This document shows positions 1 through 7,592 of a stretch of DNA of 64,000 nucleotides, piece by piece (position 1 is the stretch's first letter; the number at the start of each line of letters is the position of its first letter). The translations under genes and the position numbers were made by a program. Source of the stretch: Microvirga sp. TS319 (GTDB lineage: Bacteria > Pseudomonadota > Alphaproteobacteria > Rhizobiales > Beijerinckiaceae); contig NZ_JBGGGT010000002.1 in NCBI RefSeq assembly GCF_041276405.1, positions 186,001 to 250,000 of the forward strand. Reading direction: 5' to 3'. The notes under the pieces were generated by a model that saw only the letters and a list, made by a program, of their open reading frames with translations, searched no databases and had not been told where the DNA came from.

Positions 1-51
1 GAGCGGGTCGATCACCACTTCCGGGTGGGTGAGGAAAATCAAGGAAGCCAT
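1..51 (-). CDS. Histidine phosphatase family protein (N-terminal fragment, runs off the window)
   Basis: The reverse strand from position 51 opens an ATG frame reading MASLIFLTHPEVVIDPL up to the window edge, with no stop. The hydrophobic strand followed by THPEVVIDP resembles the N-terminus of alphaproteobacterial histidine phosphatases (phosphoglycerate-mutase-like), where the usual RHG is replaced by a serine/threonine-histidine-proline-glutamate stretch. It lies 37 bases downstream of thpR on the same strand, so the two are probably co-transcribed. Only 17 codons are visible, so the family call rests on N-terminal resemblance alone and no catalytic residue beyond the first histidine can be checked. 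Confidence 0.45.
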   Translation of the reverse strand, partial: MASLIFLTHPEVVIDPL

Positions 52-88
52 GCTTCATGGCGTAGCGGCTCGAAGCTCGGCCGTCGAG

Positions 89-625
89 TCATCCGAAGGG
101 GTAGGCCGCTTCGACGATGTAGGGGCCTCCGCCCACCGAAGCCCGGGACGAGTAGAGGACGAAGCGGTCGGCCGTGAAGGTGAGCTTCGGGAAATGCCCG
201 CGGACCGCCATGTAATCCGCCACGTCGAGGGGGGAGACGTTCTTCAGGCGCGCCAGCGTCACGTGCGGGGTGAATTTGCGGGTCTCCGGCGCCAGGCCAA
301 TCTGGCGCATCATCCGCTCCTGCTCGGCCTGAAGATCGGTTAGCTCGCCGCTGCCGGAGACGCGCGCGAAGACCGCGCGCGGCTTGCCGCCGCCGAAGGT
401 ATCGAGCCCGTCGAGGGTGACGGCGATGGGTTCGCGCCAGCGCGAATCGCCCAGGATCGAGCACACGTCGTCCGCCATGCGTCCGTCCACGTCGCCCATG
501 AAGCGAAGGGTCAGGTGATAGTTTTCGGGATCGATCCAGCGCGCCCCCGGCAGGCCGCCGCGACAGGCCGACAGGGCAAGACCGATCTCGGGAGGAATCT
601 CGATGCCGGTGAAAAGACGTGGCAT
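89..625 (-). CDS. thpR: RNA 2',3'-cyclic phosphodiesterase (ThpR/LigT, 2H family)
   Basis: A 178-residue protein with the two hallmark HxT/S motifs of the 2H phosphoesterase family: HLTL near residue 38 and HVTL near residue 121. The second is preceded by KFTP, as in bacterial ThpR. The family hydrolyses 2',3'-cyclic phosphodiester ends of RNA, and its members were first studied as 2'-5' RNA ligases. Length is normal for the family (about 175-185). The ATG at 625 has a strong GGGAGGG ribosome-binding site eight bases upstream. It is followed 37 bases later by the start of a histidine phosphatase on the same strand. The specific physiological RNA substrate cannot be inferred. Confidence 0.9.
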   Translation of the reverse strand: MPRLFTGIEIPPEIGLALSACRGGLPGARWIDPENYHLTLRFMGDVDGRMADDVCSILGDSRWREPIAVTLDGLDTFGGGKPRAVFARVSGSGELTDLQAEQERMMRQIGLAPETRKFTPHVTLARLKNVSPLDVADYMAVRGHFPKLTFTADRFVLYSSRASVGGGPYIVEAAYPFG

Positions 626-746
626 GCGATCCCTCCCGTGATTCGTTTACGCTTGATGATTCAGACGACGAACGGGCAGGCTTTGTTCCTGCCGGGCCGC
701 CGTGCGGCCATGCCCGCAACCGGTGCAGGCATGGCCGGCACGGCCG

Positions 747-1790
747 TTACGGGCACGGATTGCAATGCTCGACATGGATGGCGTCGATGCGCTGTTCCAG
801 CTCCGGCGTGATGGTCACGCCGATGGAAGCGATGTCCGTCTTCAGCTGCGTCATCGAGGTCGCCCCGATGATGTTGGACGTCACGAACGGCCGTGAATTC
901 ACGTAGGCCAGCGCCATCTGGGCGGGATCGAGGTCGAATTCCCGGGCGAGGGCGATGTATTTGCGGATCGCCGCCTCCGCGGTCGGATTCTCGTAGCGCT
1001 GGCCGCGGTTGAAGAGCGTGGTGCGCGCGCCCTCGGGCCGCGCCCCGTCGAGATACTTGCCGGTCAGGTAGCCCTGGGCGAGCGGCGAATAGGCGAGCAG
1101 GCTCACCTGCTCGCGCGTGCTCACTTCGGCGAGAGCGACCTCATAAGTGCGGTTGAGCAGGTTGTAGGCGTTCTGCACGGATTGCACCCGTGCGAGGCCC
1201 CTGGCCTCTGCGTGCCTGAGAAAGGTCATCGTGCCCCAGGCGCTCTCGTTGGAGAGGCCGAAATGACGGATCTTTCCGGCCTTCACCAGGTCCGTCATGA
1301 TCTCCACCGTCTCGGCGATGGGGTGAGAATCGCCTTCCTGGTGCTTGTAGATGGTCGGGTTCGAGCCCCAGGGCATGGGGCGGTCCGGCCAGTGGATCTG
1401 ATAGAGGTCGATGTAATCGGTCTGGAGCCGCTTGAGGCTCTTGTTCACGGCCTCCTCGATCTGCAGGCGCGAAAGCTCGGCCTTGGAGCCGTCGCCGCGG
1501 AACCAGGTATTGTCGGAGCGGCCCACCACCTTGGAGGCGAGGATCACCTTGTCGCGGGCGCCGCGCGACCTGAACCAGGAGCCGATGATCCGCTCCGTGG
1601 ACCCTTGGGTCTCGGGCCGCGGGGGGATCGAATAGAGTTCGGCGGTGTCGAAGAAATTGATGCCCTGGTCGAGGGCGTAATCCATCTGCTCGTGGCCGTC
1701 GGCCTCGGTGTTCTGCTGACCCCAGGTCATGGTGCCGAGGCAGATCAGGCTGACATTGAGATCGGTGCGGCCAAGCCGGCGGTATTGCAT
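747..1790 (-). CDS. Aldo/keto reductase (Tas-like)
   Basis: A 347-residue NADP(H)-dependent oxidoreductase of the AKR TIM-barrel superfamily. It opens with MQYRRLGRTDLNVSLICLGT and has the catalytic-region sequence FFDTAELY (Asp and Tyr of the tetrad), the KVILASKV strand carrying the active-site Lys, and YIDLYQIHWPDR with the His. The length and the WGQQN segment resemble E. coli Tas. The longer frame to 1850 is rejected because the ATG at 1790 has an AGGAG site eight bases upstream and begins exactly at the conserved N-terminus. It is followed on the same strand by thpR. The substrate is unknown. Confidence 0.88.
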   Translation of the reverse strand: MQYRRLGRTDLNVSLICLGTMTWGQQNTEADGHEQMDYALDQGINFFDTAELYSIPPRPETQGSTERIIGSWFRSRGARDKVILASKVVGRSDNTWFRGDGSKAELSRLQIEEAVNKSLKRLQTDYIDLYQIHWPDRPMPWGSNPTIYKHQEGDSHPIAETVEIMTDLVKAGKIRHFGLSNESAWGTMTFLRHAEARGLARVQSVQNAYNLLNRTYEVALAEVSTREQVSLLAYSPLAQGYLTGKYLDGARPEGARTTLFNRGQRYENPTAEAAIRKYIALAREFDLDPAQMALAYVNSRPFVTSNIIGATSMTQLKTDIASIGVTITPELEQRIDAIHVEHCNPCP

Positions 1791-1859
1791 TGTCAAGGCT
1801 CCTGGCGGCGGGCGGACCACCGCGCGTGGGAAGGAATTGAAAAGCGCCAAACAGGAATT

Positions 1860-2522
1860 TCAGCGCGAGGTCAGGCGGGCAAGAAAGCTCTCGACGCTGG
1901 GAAGGATGCGTTCGACGATGATCTCCACCCCCTTCGCCGTCGGATGCATGCCGTCGGACTGGTTGAGGGAGAGCTTGCCGGCGACGCCGTCGAGGAAGAA
2001 GGGATAGAGCACAAGGTCGTGCTTCTTCGCAATGTCGGAATAGAGGGTGTCGAACTTCTCCGTATAGGCCGCGCCCAGGTTTCGCGAGGCGTACATGCCC
2101 GCGAGCATCACCGGAATGTTCCGGGCCTTCAGGCGTTCCACGATGGTCTCGATGTTCTTGCGCGTGACGGCGGGGTTGAGGCCGCGCAGCATGTCGTTGG
2201 CGCCAAGCTCCAGGATCACCCCGTCCGTTCCGTCGGGCACGGACCAGTCGAGCCGGTCGACGCCGCCGGAGGAGGTATCGCCCGACACGCCCGCATTGGC
2301 GATCTCGACATTGTAGCCCTTGGCCTTGAGGGCGCGCTCCAGCACCACCGGGAAGGCGGCCTCCTGAGGCAGGCCGAAGCCCGCGGTCAGGCTGTCGCCC
2401 AAAGCCACGAGATGCAGGGTCCTGCCCTGGGCCAGCGGCGCAAAGGAGGGGGTGATCATGGCGGCAAGGGCCGCCGCACACGCAAAAATGATCGTCATGA
2501 GAGAGCCGGATTGGCGCTTCAT
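1860..2522 (-). CDS. Arylesterase / lysophospholipase-like GDSL hydrolase (TesA family)
   Basis: A secreted SGNH/GDSL esterase of about 220 residues. The N-terminus is a typical signal peptide (MKRQSG, a hydrophobic stretch, then small residues). Mature-protein motifs are GDSLTAGFGLP (block I, nucleophile Ser), NAGVSGDTS (block II Gly), ELGANDML (block III Asn) and SDGMHPTAKG (block V Asp and His). It should hydrolyse aryl, thio- or lysophospholipid esters in the periplasm. It is transcribed away from the ABC ATPase at 2592, the same arrangement as tesA and ybbA-ybbP in E. coli. Start 2522 is preferred (GGGAA upstream); an in-frame ATG at 2537 is possible. Confidence 0.9.
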   Translation of the reverse strand: MKRQSGSLMTIIFACAAALAAMITPSFAPLAQGRTLHLVALGDSLTAGFGLPQEAAFPVVLERALKAKGYNVEIANAGVSGDTSSGGVDRLDWSVPDGTDGVILELGANDMLRGLNPAVTRKNIETIVERLKARNIPVMLAGMYASRNLGAAYTEKFDTLYSDIAKKHDLVLYPFFLDGVAGKLSLNQSDGMHPTAKGVEIIVERILPSVESFLARLTSR

Positions 2523-2591
2523 CGGTAGGATTCCCATCTATGCCGGATTAGACGAACGTCTCTTGGCTGCCAACAAATCGGGTGAACGGGC

Positions 2592-3284
2592 ATGAAGGAC
2601 AAGGCCATCGCGCTGCACGATGTCGACCTGAGCCTTGGGCGCGGGGCGGCCCGGGTGCATATTCTGAAAGGAATCTCGCTTGACGTCGACAGGGGCGAGG
2701 CGGTCGGTCTCGTGGGGCCTTCGGGCTCCGGAAAATCCACCCTGCTCATGACGATGGCGGGCCTCGAGCGCCCGGATTCGGGCCGGGTGATCGTCGACGG
2801 CACCGATCTGTCGGGCCTCGACGAGGACGCGCTGGCGCGCTTTCGCGGACGGCGCATCGGCATCGTGTTCCAGTCCTTTCATCTCGTCCCGACCATGACG
2901 GCGCTCGAGAACGTGGCGCTGCCCCTGGAACTGGCGGGCGAGGACGACGCCTTCGAGCGGGCCGAGGCCGAGCTCAAGGCGGTCGGCCTGGGGGGCCGGC
3001 TCCATCACTATCCGGCGCAGCTCTCCGGCGGCGAGCAGCAGCGCGTGGCCATCGCCCGCGCCATCGTGCCCAATCCCGCCATCCTGGTGGCGGACGAGCC
3101 CACCGGCAATCTCGACGAGACGACGGGCCAGTCCATCGTCGACCTGCTATTTGCCCTCAAGCGCGACCGCGGGGCGACCCTGGTGCTGGTGACCCATGAC
3201 CTGAACCTCGCCCGCCTCTGCGACCGCATGGTGCGTCTGCGCTCGGGCCAGGTCGATGCCGACGCGGCTCCGGCCGTCGCGTAA
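2592..3284 (+). CDS. ABC transporter ATP-binding protein (LolD/YbbA-like)
   Basis: A 230-residue nucleotide-binding subunit with Walker A GPSGSGKST (near residue 42), the Q-loop region VFQSFHLVP, signature LSGGEQQR (near 145), Walker B ILVADEP and H-loop LVTHD. It belongs to the LolD/MacB/YbbA subgroup that works with FtsX-type permeases on envelope lipids, lipoproteins or peptides rather than soluble import substrates. The permease follows after 12 bases, and the divergent neighbour is a GDSL esterase, as at E. coli tesA/ybbA-ybbP. A YbbA role is therefore likely, although the transported substrate of that family is not established. Confidence 0.9.
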   Translation: MKDKAIALHDVDLSLGRGAARVHILKGISLDVDRGEAVGLVGPSGSGKSTLLMTMAGLERPDSGRVIVDGTDLSGLDEDALARFRGRRIGIVFQSFHLVPTMTALENVALPLELAGEDDAFERAEAELKAVGLGGRLHHYPAQLSGGEQQRVAIARAIVPNPAILVADEPTGNLDETTGQSIVDLLFALKRDRGATLVLVTHDLNLARLCDRMVRLRSGQVDADAAPAVA

Positions 3285-3296
3285 GGGAGTGAGCGC

Positions 3297-5879
3297 ATGC
3301 ACGGCACCCTGTCCGCGCCGCGGCGTCGAGCCCCGGCCTCGCGCCTGCCGCTTCTCCTGCGTCTGGCCCTGCGCGAACTGCGCGGCGGCCTGAAGGGCTT
3401 CGGCATCTTTCTCGCCTGCATCGCCCTCGGGGTGGCGGCGATCGCGAGCGTCTCCTCCCTGTCGCGGTCGCTGACGGAAGGCATCTCCCGCGAAGGCCGG
3501 CGGATCCTCGGCGGCGACATGGCCTTCTCGTTGATCCAGCGGGAGGCGAGCGGGCCCGAGCGGGCCTTTCTGGACGGAAAGGGCCGCGTGAACGTCATCG
3601 CGTCCATGCGCGCCATGGCGGTCGCGGGCGACAAGGGCTCCGGCCTCGTGGAGATGAAGGCGGTCGATGCCGGCTATCCGGCGGTGGGCCTCCTCGAAAC
3701 CGATCCGCAGCTCGCGCCCGCCGATCTCTTCGCGGAGCGGAACGGCGCCTACGGGGCGGCCGTCGATCCGGCGCTGCTGGCGCGCCTCGACCTGAAGGTG
3801 GGCGATCGCGTGACGGTGGGCGGCGCGAATGTGGAACTGCGCGCGCGTCTCGTGACCGAGCCCGACCAGATCGCCGATGGCATCGGGTTCGGTCCGCGTC
3901 TGCTGATCTCCCAGGATGCCTTGAGGGCGACGGGCCTCGTCCAGCCCGGCAGCCTCGTGCGCTGGACCTATCGGCTGGTCTTGCCTCCGGCCCTGTCCAA
4001 CGAGGAGGGGCTCGCGCGGATCGAGGCGGAGGCGAACCGGGTGCTGCCCGAGGCCGGGTGGCAGATCCGCACGCGGCTGAATGCCGACCCGCGCTTTGCC
4101 AAGAATATCGAGCGCTTCACCCAGTTCCTCACCCTCGTCGGCCTCACGGCCCTTCTGGTCGGCGGCGTCGGGGTCGCCAATGCGGTGCGCGGCTTCGTGG
4201 ACCGCAAACGCGCCTCCATCGCCACGCTGAAAAGCCTCGGCGCGCCGGGCGGCCAGGTGGTGATGCTGTATCTGACGCAGGTGATGCTGATCGCGGCCGT
4301 CGGCATCGGCATCGGCCTTGCGGTCGGAGCGGCCCTGCCCTTCGTCCTGACGGGGCTTTTCGGCCATCTGCTGCCCATCCCGATCCAGCCGGTCGTCGCG
4401 GTTCCGGAACTCGGCGTCGCGCTTCTCTACGGCGTGCTCACGGCGCTCGTCTTCGCCATCGCGCCGCTGGGCCGCGCGCACGACGTGCCGGTCTCGGGGC
4501 TGTTCCGCGACCAGATCGATCCGGAGCGGCGCTGGCCGCGCCGACGCTATCTCGCGGCGCTGGCCCTGTCCGTCGCGGCGCTGGTCGCGCTCGCGGTGAT
4601 CGCGGCCTATGACCGGCGCATCGCGCTCATGTTCGTGGCTGCGGCGGCGGGCTCCTTCCTGCTCCTGCGCATCGTCGCCATCGGCATCATGGCGCTCGCC
4701 CGCCGCCTGCCGCGGCCCCGGCGCACGGCGCCGCGCCTCGCGCTCGCGAACATCCACCGGCCCGGCGCGCTCACGCCCTCGCTGGTGCTGTCGCTCGGGT
4801 TGGGGATCACGCTTCTCGTCACCCTCTCGCTCATCGATTCGAACCTGACGAGGCAGCTGACGCAGAGCCTGCCCGAGCGCGCGCCGAGCTTCTTCTTCCT
4901 CGACATTCCCAACCAGCAGGCGGATGCGTTCGAGGGTTTCCTGAAGGAGCAGGCCGCCGATGCCCGGGTCGAACGCGTGCCGATGATGCGCGGACGGCTC
5001 GTCAGCCTGGGCGGACGGCCCGTCTCCGAGGTGAAGGCCCCTGAGGATATCGCCTGGGTGCTCGAGGGTGACCGCGGCATCACCTACGCCAAGACCCTGC
5101 CGGAGGGCTCGAAGCTCGTGCAGGGGGAATGGTGGCCCGAGGACTACCGGGGCAAGCCGCTCGTGTCCTTCGACGGCAAGATCGCGGAGGGTCTGGGGCT
5201 GAAGGTCGGGGACGACATCGTGGTCAACGTGCTCGGCCGCAACATCGCCGCCACCATCGCCAATCTGCGCGAGGTCGAGTGGCGCTCGCTCGGCATCAAC
5301 TTCGTGATGGTGTTCTCGCCCAACACTTTCGCGGGGGCTCCGCACACGCATCTGGCGACCGTCACCTTCCCGCACGGGTCCGATGCGGCCACCGACGCCA
5401 GGATCATCAGACGCTCGGCCCAGGCCTTTCCAATGGTCACGAGCGTGAGGGTGAAGGACGCCCTGGAAGCGGTGAACGATGTTGTCTCCCAGCTCGTCAT
5501 GGCGATCCGCGGCGCGAGCTCCATCGCGCTCGTGGCAAGCCTGCTCGTGCTCGCGGGCGCGCTCGCGGCGGGGCATCGCGCCCGCCTCTACGATGCCGTG
5601 GTGCTGAAGACGCTGGGCGCCACCCGGGCCCGGCTGCTGTCGGCCTACGCTCTCGAATACGGCATGCTCGGCCTCGCCACGGCTGCCTTCGGGCTCCTGG
5701 CCGGCGGGATCGCGTCCTATTTCATCGTCACCCGCCTCATGAACCTAAGCTTTAGCCTAGATTTATCTGGCGCGCTTCTCGCGTCGGCCTTGGCCGTTCT
5801 AGTGACGATCGGCCTGGGGTTGATCGGGACATGGCGCATCTTGAGTCAAAAGCCGGCCCAATACTTGAGAAATCTTTAA
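3297..5879 (+). CDS. ABC transporter permease, FtsX-like, large (YbbP-type)
   Basis: An 860-residue inner-membrane protein with the double-FtsX layout of YbbP. An N-terminal membrane helix (about residues 33-52) is followed by a MacB-like periplasmic domain and a first block of three helices near 275-400 containing RKRASIATLKSLGA. A central helix pair (about 420-465) leads to a second periplasmic domain and a final three-helix block with YDAVVLKTLGATRARLL. The repeated K-LGA motif is the coupling region of FtsX permeases. It starts 12 bases after the ATPase and forms one operon with it. The last 40 codons keep the frame although the local sequence becomes less GC-rich. Likely role: ATP-driven extraction or export of an envelope substrate, possibly with the adjacent esterase. 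Confidence 0.88.
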   Translation: MHGTLSAPRRRAPASRLPLLLRLALRELRGGLKGFGIFLACIALGVAAIASVSSLSRSLTEGISREGRRILGGDMAFSLIQREASGPERAFLDGKGRVNVIASMRAMAVAGDKGSGLVEMKAVDAGYPAVGLLETDPQLAPADLFAERNGAYGAAVDPALLARLDLKVGDRVTVGGANVELRARLVTEPDQIADGIGFGPRLLISQDALRATGLVQPGSLVRWTYRLVLPPALSNEEGLARIEAEANRVLPEAGWQIRTRLNADPRFAKNIERFTQFLTLVGLTALLVGGVGVANAVRGFVDRKRASIATLKSLGAPGGQVVMLYLTQVMLIAAVGIGIGLAVGAALPFVLTGLFGHLLPIPIQPVVAVPELGVALLYGVLTALVFAIAPLGRAHDVPVSGLFRDQIDPERRWPRRRYLAALALSVAALVALAVIAAYDRRIALMFVAAAAGSFLLLRIVAIGIMALARRLPRPRRTAPRLALANIHRPGALTPSLVLSLGLGITLLVTLSLIDSNLTRQLTQSLPERAPSFFFLDIPNQQADAFEGFLKEQAADARVERVPMMRGRLVSLGGRPVSEVKAPEDIAWVLEGDRGITYAKTLPEGSKLVQGEWWPEDYRGKPLVSFDGKIAEGLGLKVGDDIVVNVLGRNIAATIANLREVEWRSLGINFVMVFSPNTFAGAPHTHLATVTFPHGSDAATDARIIRRSAQAFPMVTSVRVKDALEAVNDVVSQLVMAIRGASSIALVASLLVLAGALAAGHRARLYDAVVLKTLGATRARLLSAYALEYGMLGLATAAFGLLAGGIASYFIVTRLMNLSFSLDLSGALLASALAVLVTIGLGLIGTWRILSQKPAQYLRNL

Positions 5880-5922
5880 GGCCGAGCTCGCCCTCGGGCA
5901 TTATCGGGAGGCGCCTTGCGTT

Positions 5923-5956
5923 TTTTGGGGAGCGGCTTCTACTCCGCTCCCCAAAA
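5923..5956. repeat. Perfect 13-bp inverted repeat downstream of the permease gene
   Basis: TTTTGGGGAGCGG (5923-5935) and its exact complement CCGCTCCCCAAAA (5944-5956) flank an 8-base loop, 44 bases after the permease stop. It would fold as a strong hairpin on either strand. No run of T follows it in either direction, so it is not a textbook intrinsic terminator. It may act as an mRNA-stabilising end. The rest of the 5880-6111 gap shows nothing further except the ribosome-binding site of the next gene. Confidence 0.6.
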
Positions 5957-6111
5957 CTATTGCTCACAAAAAGGTGAAGCTTGGCGTTGCCTCTTGCGAA
6001 GCAAGGGCGGTCCCCTCATATTTCCGATGTCGCCGGGAATCGCCGGCGGCCGAGGGCTGACTCCCCAGCCTTTCGAGGGAACACAACGGGACACCGTGAG
6101 AAAGGACTCCG

Positions 6112-6894
6112 ATGCAACCGTATGAGCAAAACCAAACCGCCTATGGCACCGGCTTTGCCCGGACGGCGGCACAGGTCGACCAGGGCCTGCGCGCCTTCAT
6201 GCTCGGCGTCTACAACAACATGGTCCTGGGTCTGGCGATTTCGGCTGTGGTCGCGCTCGGCATCAACATGCTGGCCACCACGAGCGATCCGTCTCAGGCG
6301 GTCGCCCGCATGGGCGGCATCGGCCTGACCCAGTTCGGCGCGACCCTGTACGGCTCGCCGCTGATGTGGGTTGTGGCGCTGGCGCCTCTGGCCTTCATCT
6401 TCTTCTTCTCGTTCCGCATGGACCGCATGTCGGCGGCCTCGGCCCGCGGCACCTTCTTCGTCTTCGCGGCGGTGATGGGCGCTTCGCTCTCGACGCTGCT
6501 GCTGCGCTATACGGGCGCGAGCGTCGTTCAGGTGTTCTTCATCACGGCGGCGTCCTTCGGCGCGCTGTCGCTGTGGGGCTACACCACGAACCGCAGCCTG
6601 TCCGGCATCGGCTCGTTCCTGATCATGGGCCTCTTCGGCCTGATCATCGCCTCGATCGTGAACATCTTCGTCGCCTCGAGCGCGCTGCAGTTCGGCATTT
6701 CCGTGATCGGCGTTCTGATCTTCGCGGGCCTCACGGCCTACGACACCCAGAAGCTGAAGGAGATGTATCTCTACGGCAACTACGACACCGAAGCCGCCGG
6801 CAAGGTCGCGGTCTTCGGCGCGCTTCAGCTCTATCTGGACTTCATCAACATGTTCCAGTTCCTCCTCGCGCTGCTGGGCAACCGCAACCAGTAA
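6112..6894 (+). CDS. Bax inhibitor-1 / YccA family membrane protein
   Basis: A 260-residue polytopic membrane protein with about seven hydrophobic helices from residue 38 to the C-terminus. Family signatures are the central YTGASVVQVFFITAASFGALSLWGY stretch (seen in pieces) and the C-terminal TAYDTQKLKEMY and YLDFINMFQFLLALLG segments, which are nearly invariant in alphaproteobacterial members. BI-1 proteins are pH-sensitive calcium-leak channels, and E. coli YccA modulates FtsH. The ATG has AAAGGA upstream, and a clear terminator follows the stop by 27 bases, so the gene is probably monocistronic. Confidence 0.92.
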   Translation: MQPYEQNQTAYGTGFARTAAQVDQGLRAFMLGVYNNMVLGLAISAVVALGINMLATTSDPSQAVARMGGIGLTQFGATLYGSPLMWVVALAPLAFIFFFSFRMDRMSAASARGTFFVFAAVMGASLSTLLLRYTGASVVQVFFITAASFGALSLWGYTTNRSLSGIGSFLIMGLFGLIIASIVNIFVASSALQFGISVIGVLIFAGLTAYDTQKLKEMYLYGNYDTEAAGKVAVFGALQLYLDFINMFQFLLALLGNRNQ

Positions 6895-6921
6895 GAGCGA
6901 ACGGATTTCGAACCTCCAATG

Positions 6922-6948
6922 AGCCCCGGCGCAAGCTGGGGCTTTTTT
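6922..6948 (+). terminator. Intrinsic terminator of the Bax-inhibitor gene
   Basis: AGCCCCGGC (6922-6930), a GCAA tetraloop, then GCTGGGGCT (6935-6943) pairs over nine positions with one G-T wobble. It runs straight into six T. It lies 27 bases after the stop of the gene at 6112-6894. Confidence 0.88.
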
Positions 6949-7017
6949 CTTGAGCGGGTTTCTTTCTTGGGCGGATTTCTCAAGCGGAATTCTCGGGTGG
7001 AATTCTTGGGCGGATTG
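6949..7017. repeat. Imperfect 13-bp tandem repeat
   Basis: Four contiguous 13-base copies run from 6966 to 7017: CTTGGGCGGATTT, CTCAAGCGGAATT, CTCGGGTGGAATT and CTTGGGCGGATTG. A fifth diverged copy, CTTGAGCGGGTTT, lies at 6949-6961. The array fills the short gap between the terminator of the Bax-inhibitor gene and the acetyltransferase gene, so it could overlap the promoter of the latter. Confidence 0.7.
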
Positions 7018-7049
7018 CCCGCGGCGCAGCTTCCGCCTACCAATGGCGC

Positions 7050-7586
7050 ATGAGCCTTCTCGTGCGCCCCTCGGCCGACGCGGACCTGCCCGCCATCGCG
7101 GCCATCTATGCCCATGCCGTGACACACGGCACAGCCTCCTTCGAGCTCGATCCGCCCGACGAGGCCGAGATGGCGCGCCGCCGGGAGGCGGTTCTCCAGG
7201 CCGGCTATCCCTATCTCGCGGCGGAGCGGGACGGCGAGATCCTCGGCTATGCCTATGCGGGTCCCTACCGCACCCGGCCGGCGTACCGGTCGACCGTCGA
7301 GGATTCGATCTACGTCGCGCCCTCCGCTCAGGGACGGGGCGTCGGGCGGGTTCTGCTGGAGCGTCTCATCGGGGAATGCGTCGCGCGGGACTTCCGGCTC
7401 ATGGTTGCCGTGATCGGCGACGAGGACTCGAAGAGCTCCATCGCCCTGCACAAGAGCCTCGGCTTCGAGCCTGTCGGCGTCCTCAAGGGCATCGGCTACA
7501 AGCACGGGCGCTGGCTCTCCACCGTGCTGATGCAGCGTCCTCTCGGGCCCGGCATGGCCGCGCCGCCGTCGCGGCCCGTCGCTTAG
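7050..7586 (+). CDS. GNAT N-acetyltransferase, phosphinothricin/methionine-sulfoximine acetyltransferase-like
   Basis: A 178-residue GNAT enzyme. The N-terminus IRPSADADLPAIAAIYAH-like (here LVRPSADADLPAIAAIYAH), the TASFELDPPDEAEMARRRE helix, the acetyl-CoA-binding loop VAPSAQGRGVGRVLLE (Q/R-x-x-G-x-G) and SSIALHKSLGFEPVGVLKGIGYK match the Pat/Bar/MddA group. Members acetylate L-phosphinothricin or, more usually in ordinary bacteria, L-methionine sulfoximine and sulfone. The substrate is inferred from family only. It converges with the SDR gene, whose stop lies seven bases away. A tandem repeat array lies just upstream of the start. Confidence 0.85.
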   Translation: MSLLVRPSADADLPAIAAIYAHAVTHGTASFELDPPDEAEMARRREAVLQAGYPYLAAERDGEILGYAYAGPYRTRPAYRSTVEDSIYVAPSAQGRGVGRVLLERLIGECVARDFRLMVAVIGDEDSKSSIALHKSLGFEPVGVLKGIGYKHGRWLSTVLMQRPLGPGMAAPPSRPVA

Positions 7587-7592
7587 CTCGGC

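Noticed and set aside
3147..5576. An 809-codon minus-strand frame opposite the FtsX-like permease
   Set aside because: Shadow of the permease gene. The composition (runs of R, E, H, Q, D) is typical of antisense frames in high-GC DNA.
5923..5956. The 13-bp hairpin as an intrinsic terminator
   Set aside because: No T run follows the stem on either strand, so it is listed as an inverted repeat only.
6949..7017. CRISPR array
   Set aside because: The 13-base units are contiguous and imperfect, with no spacers. No cas gene or spaced repeat was found anywhere in the window.
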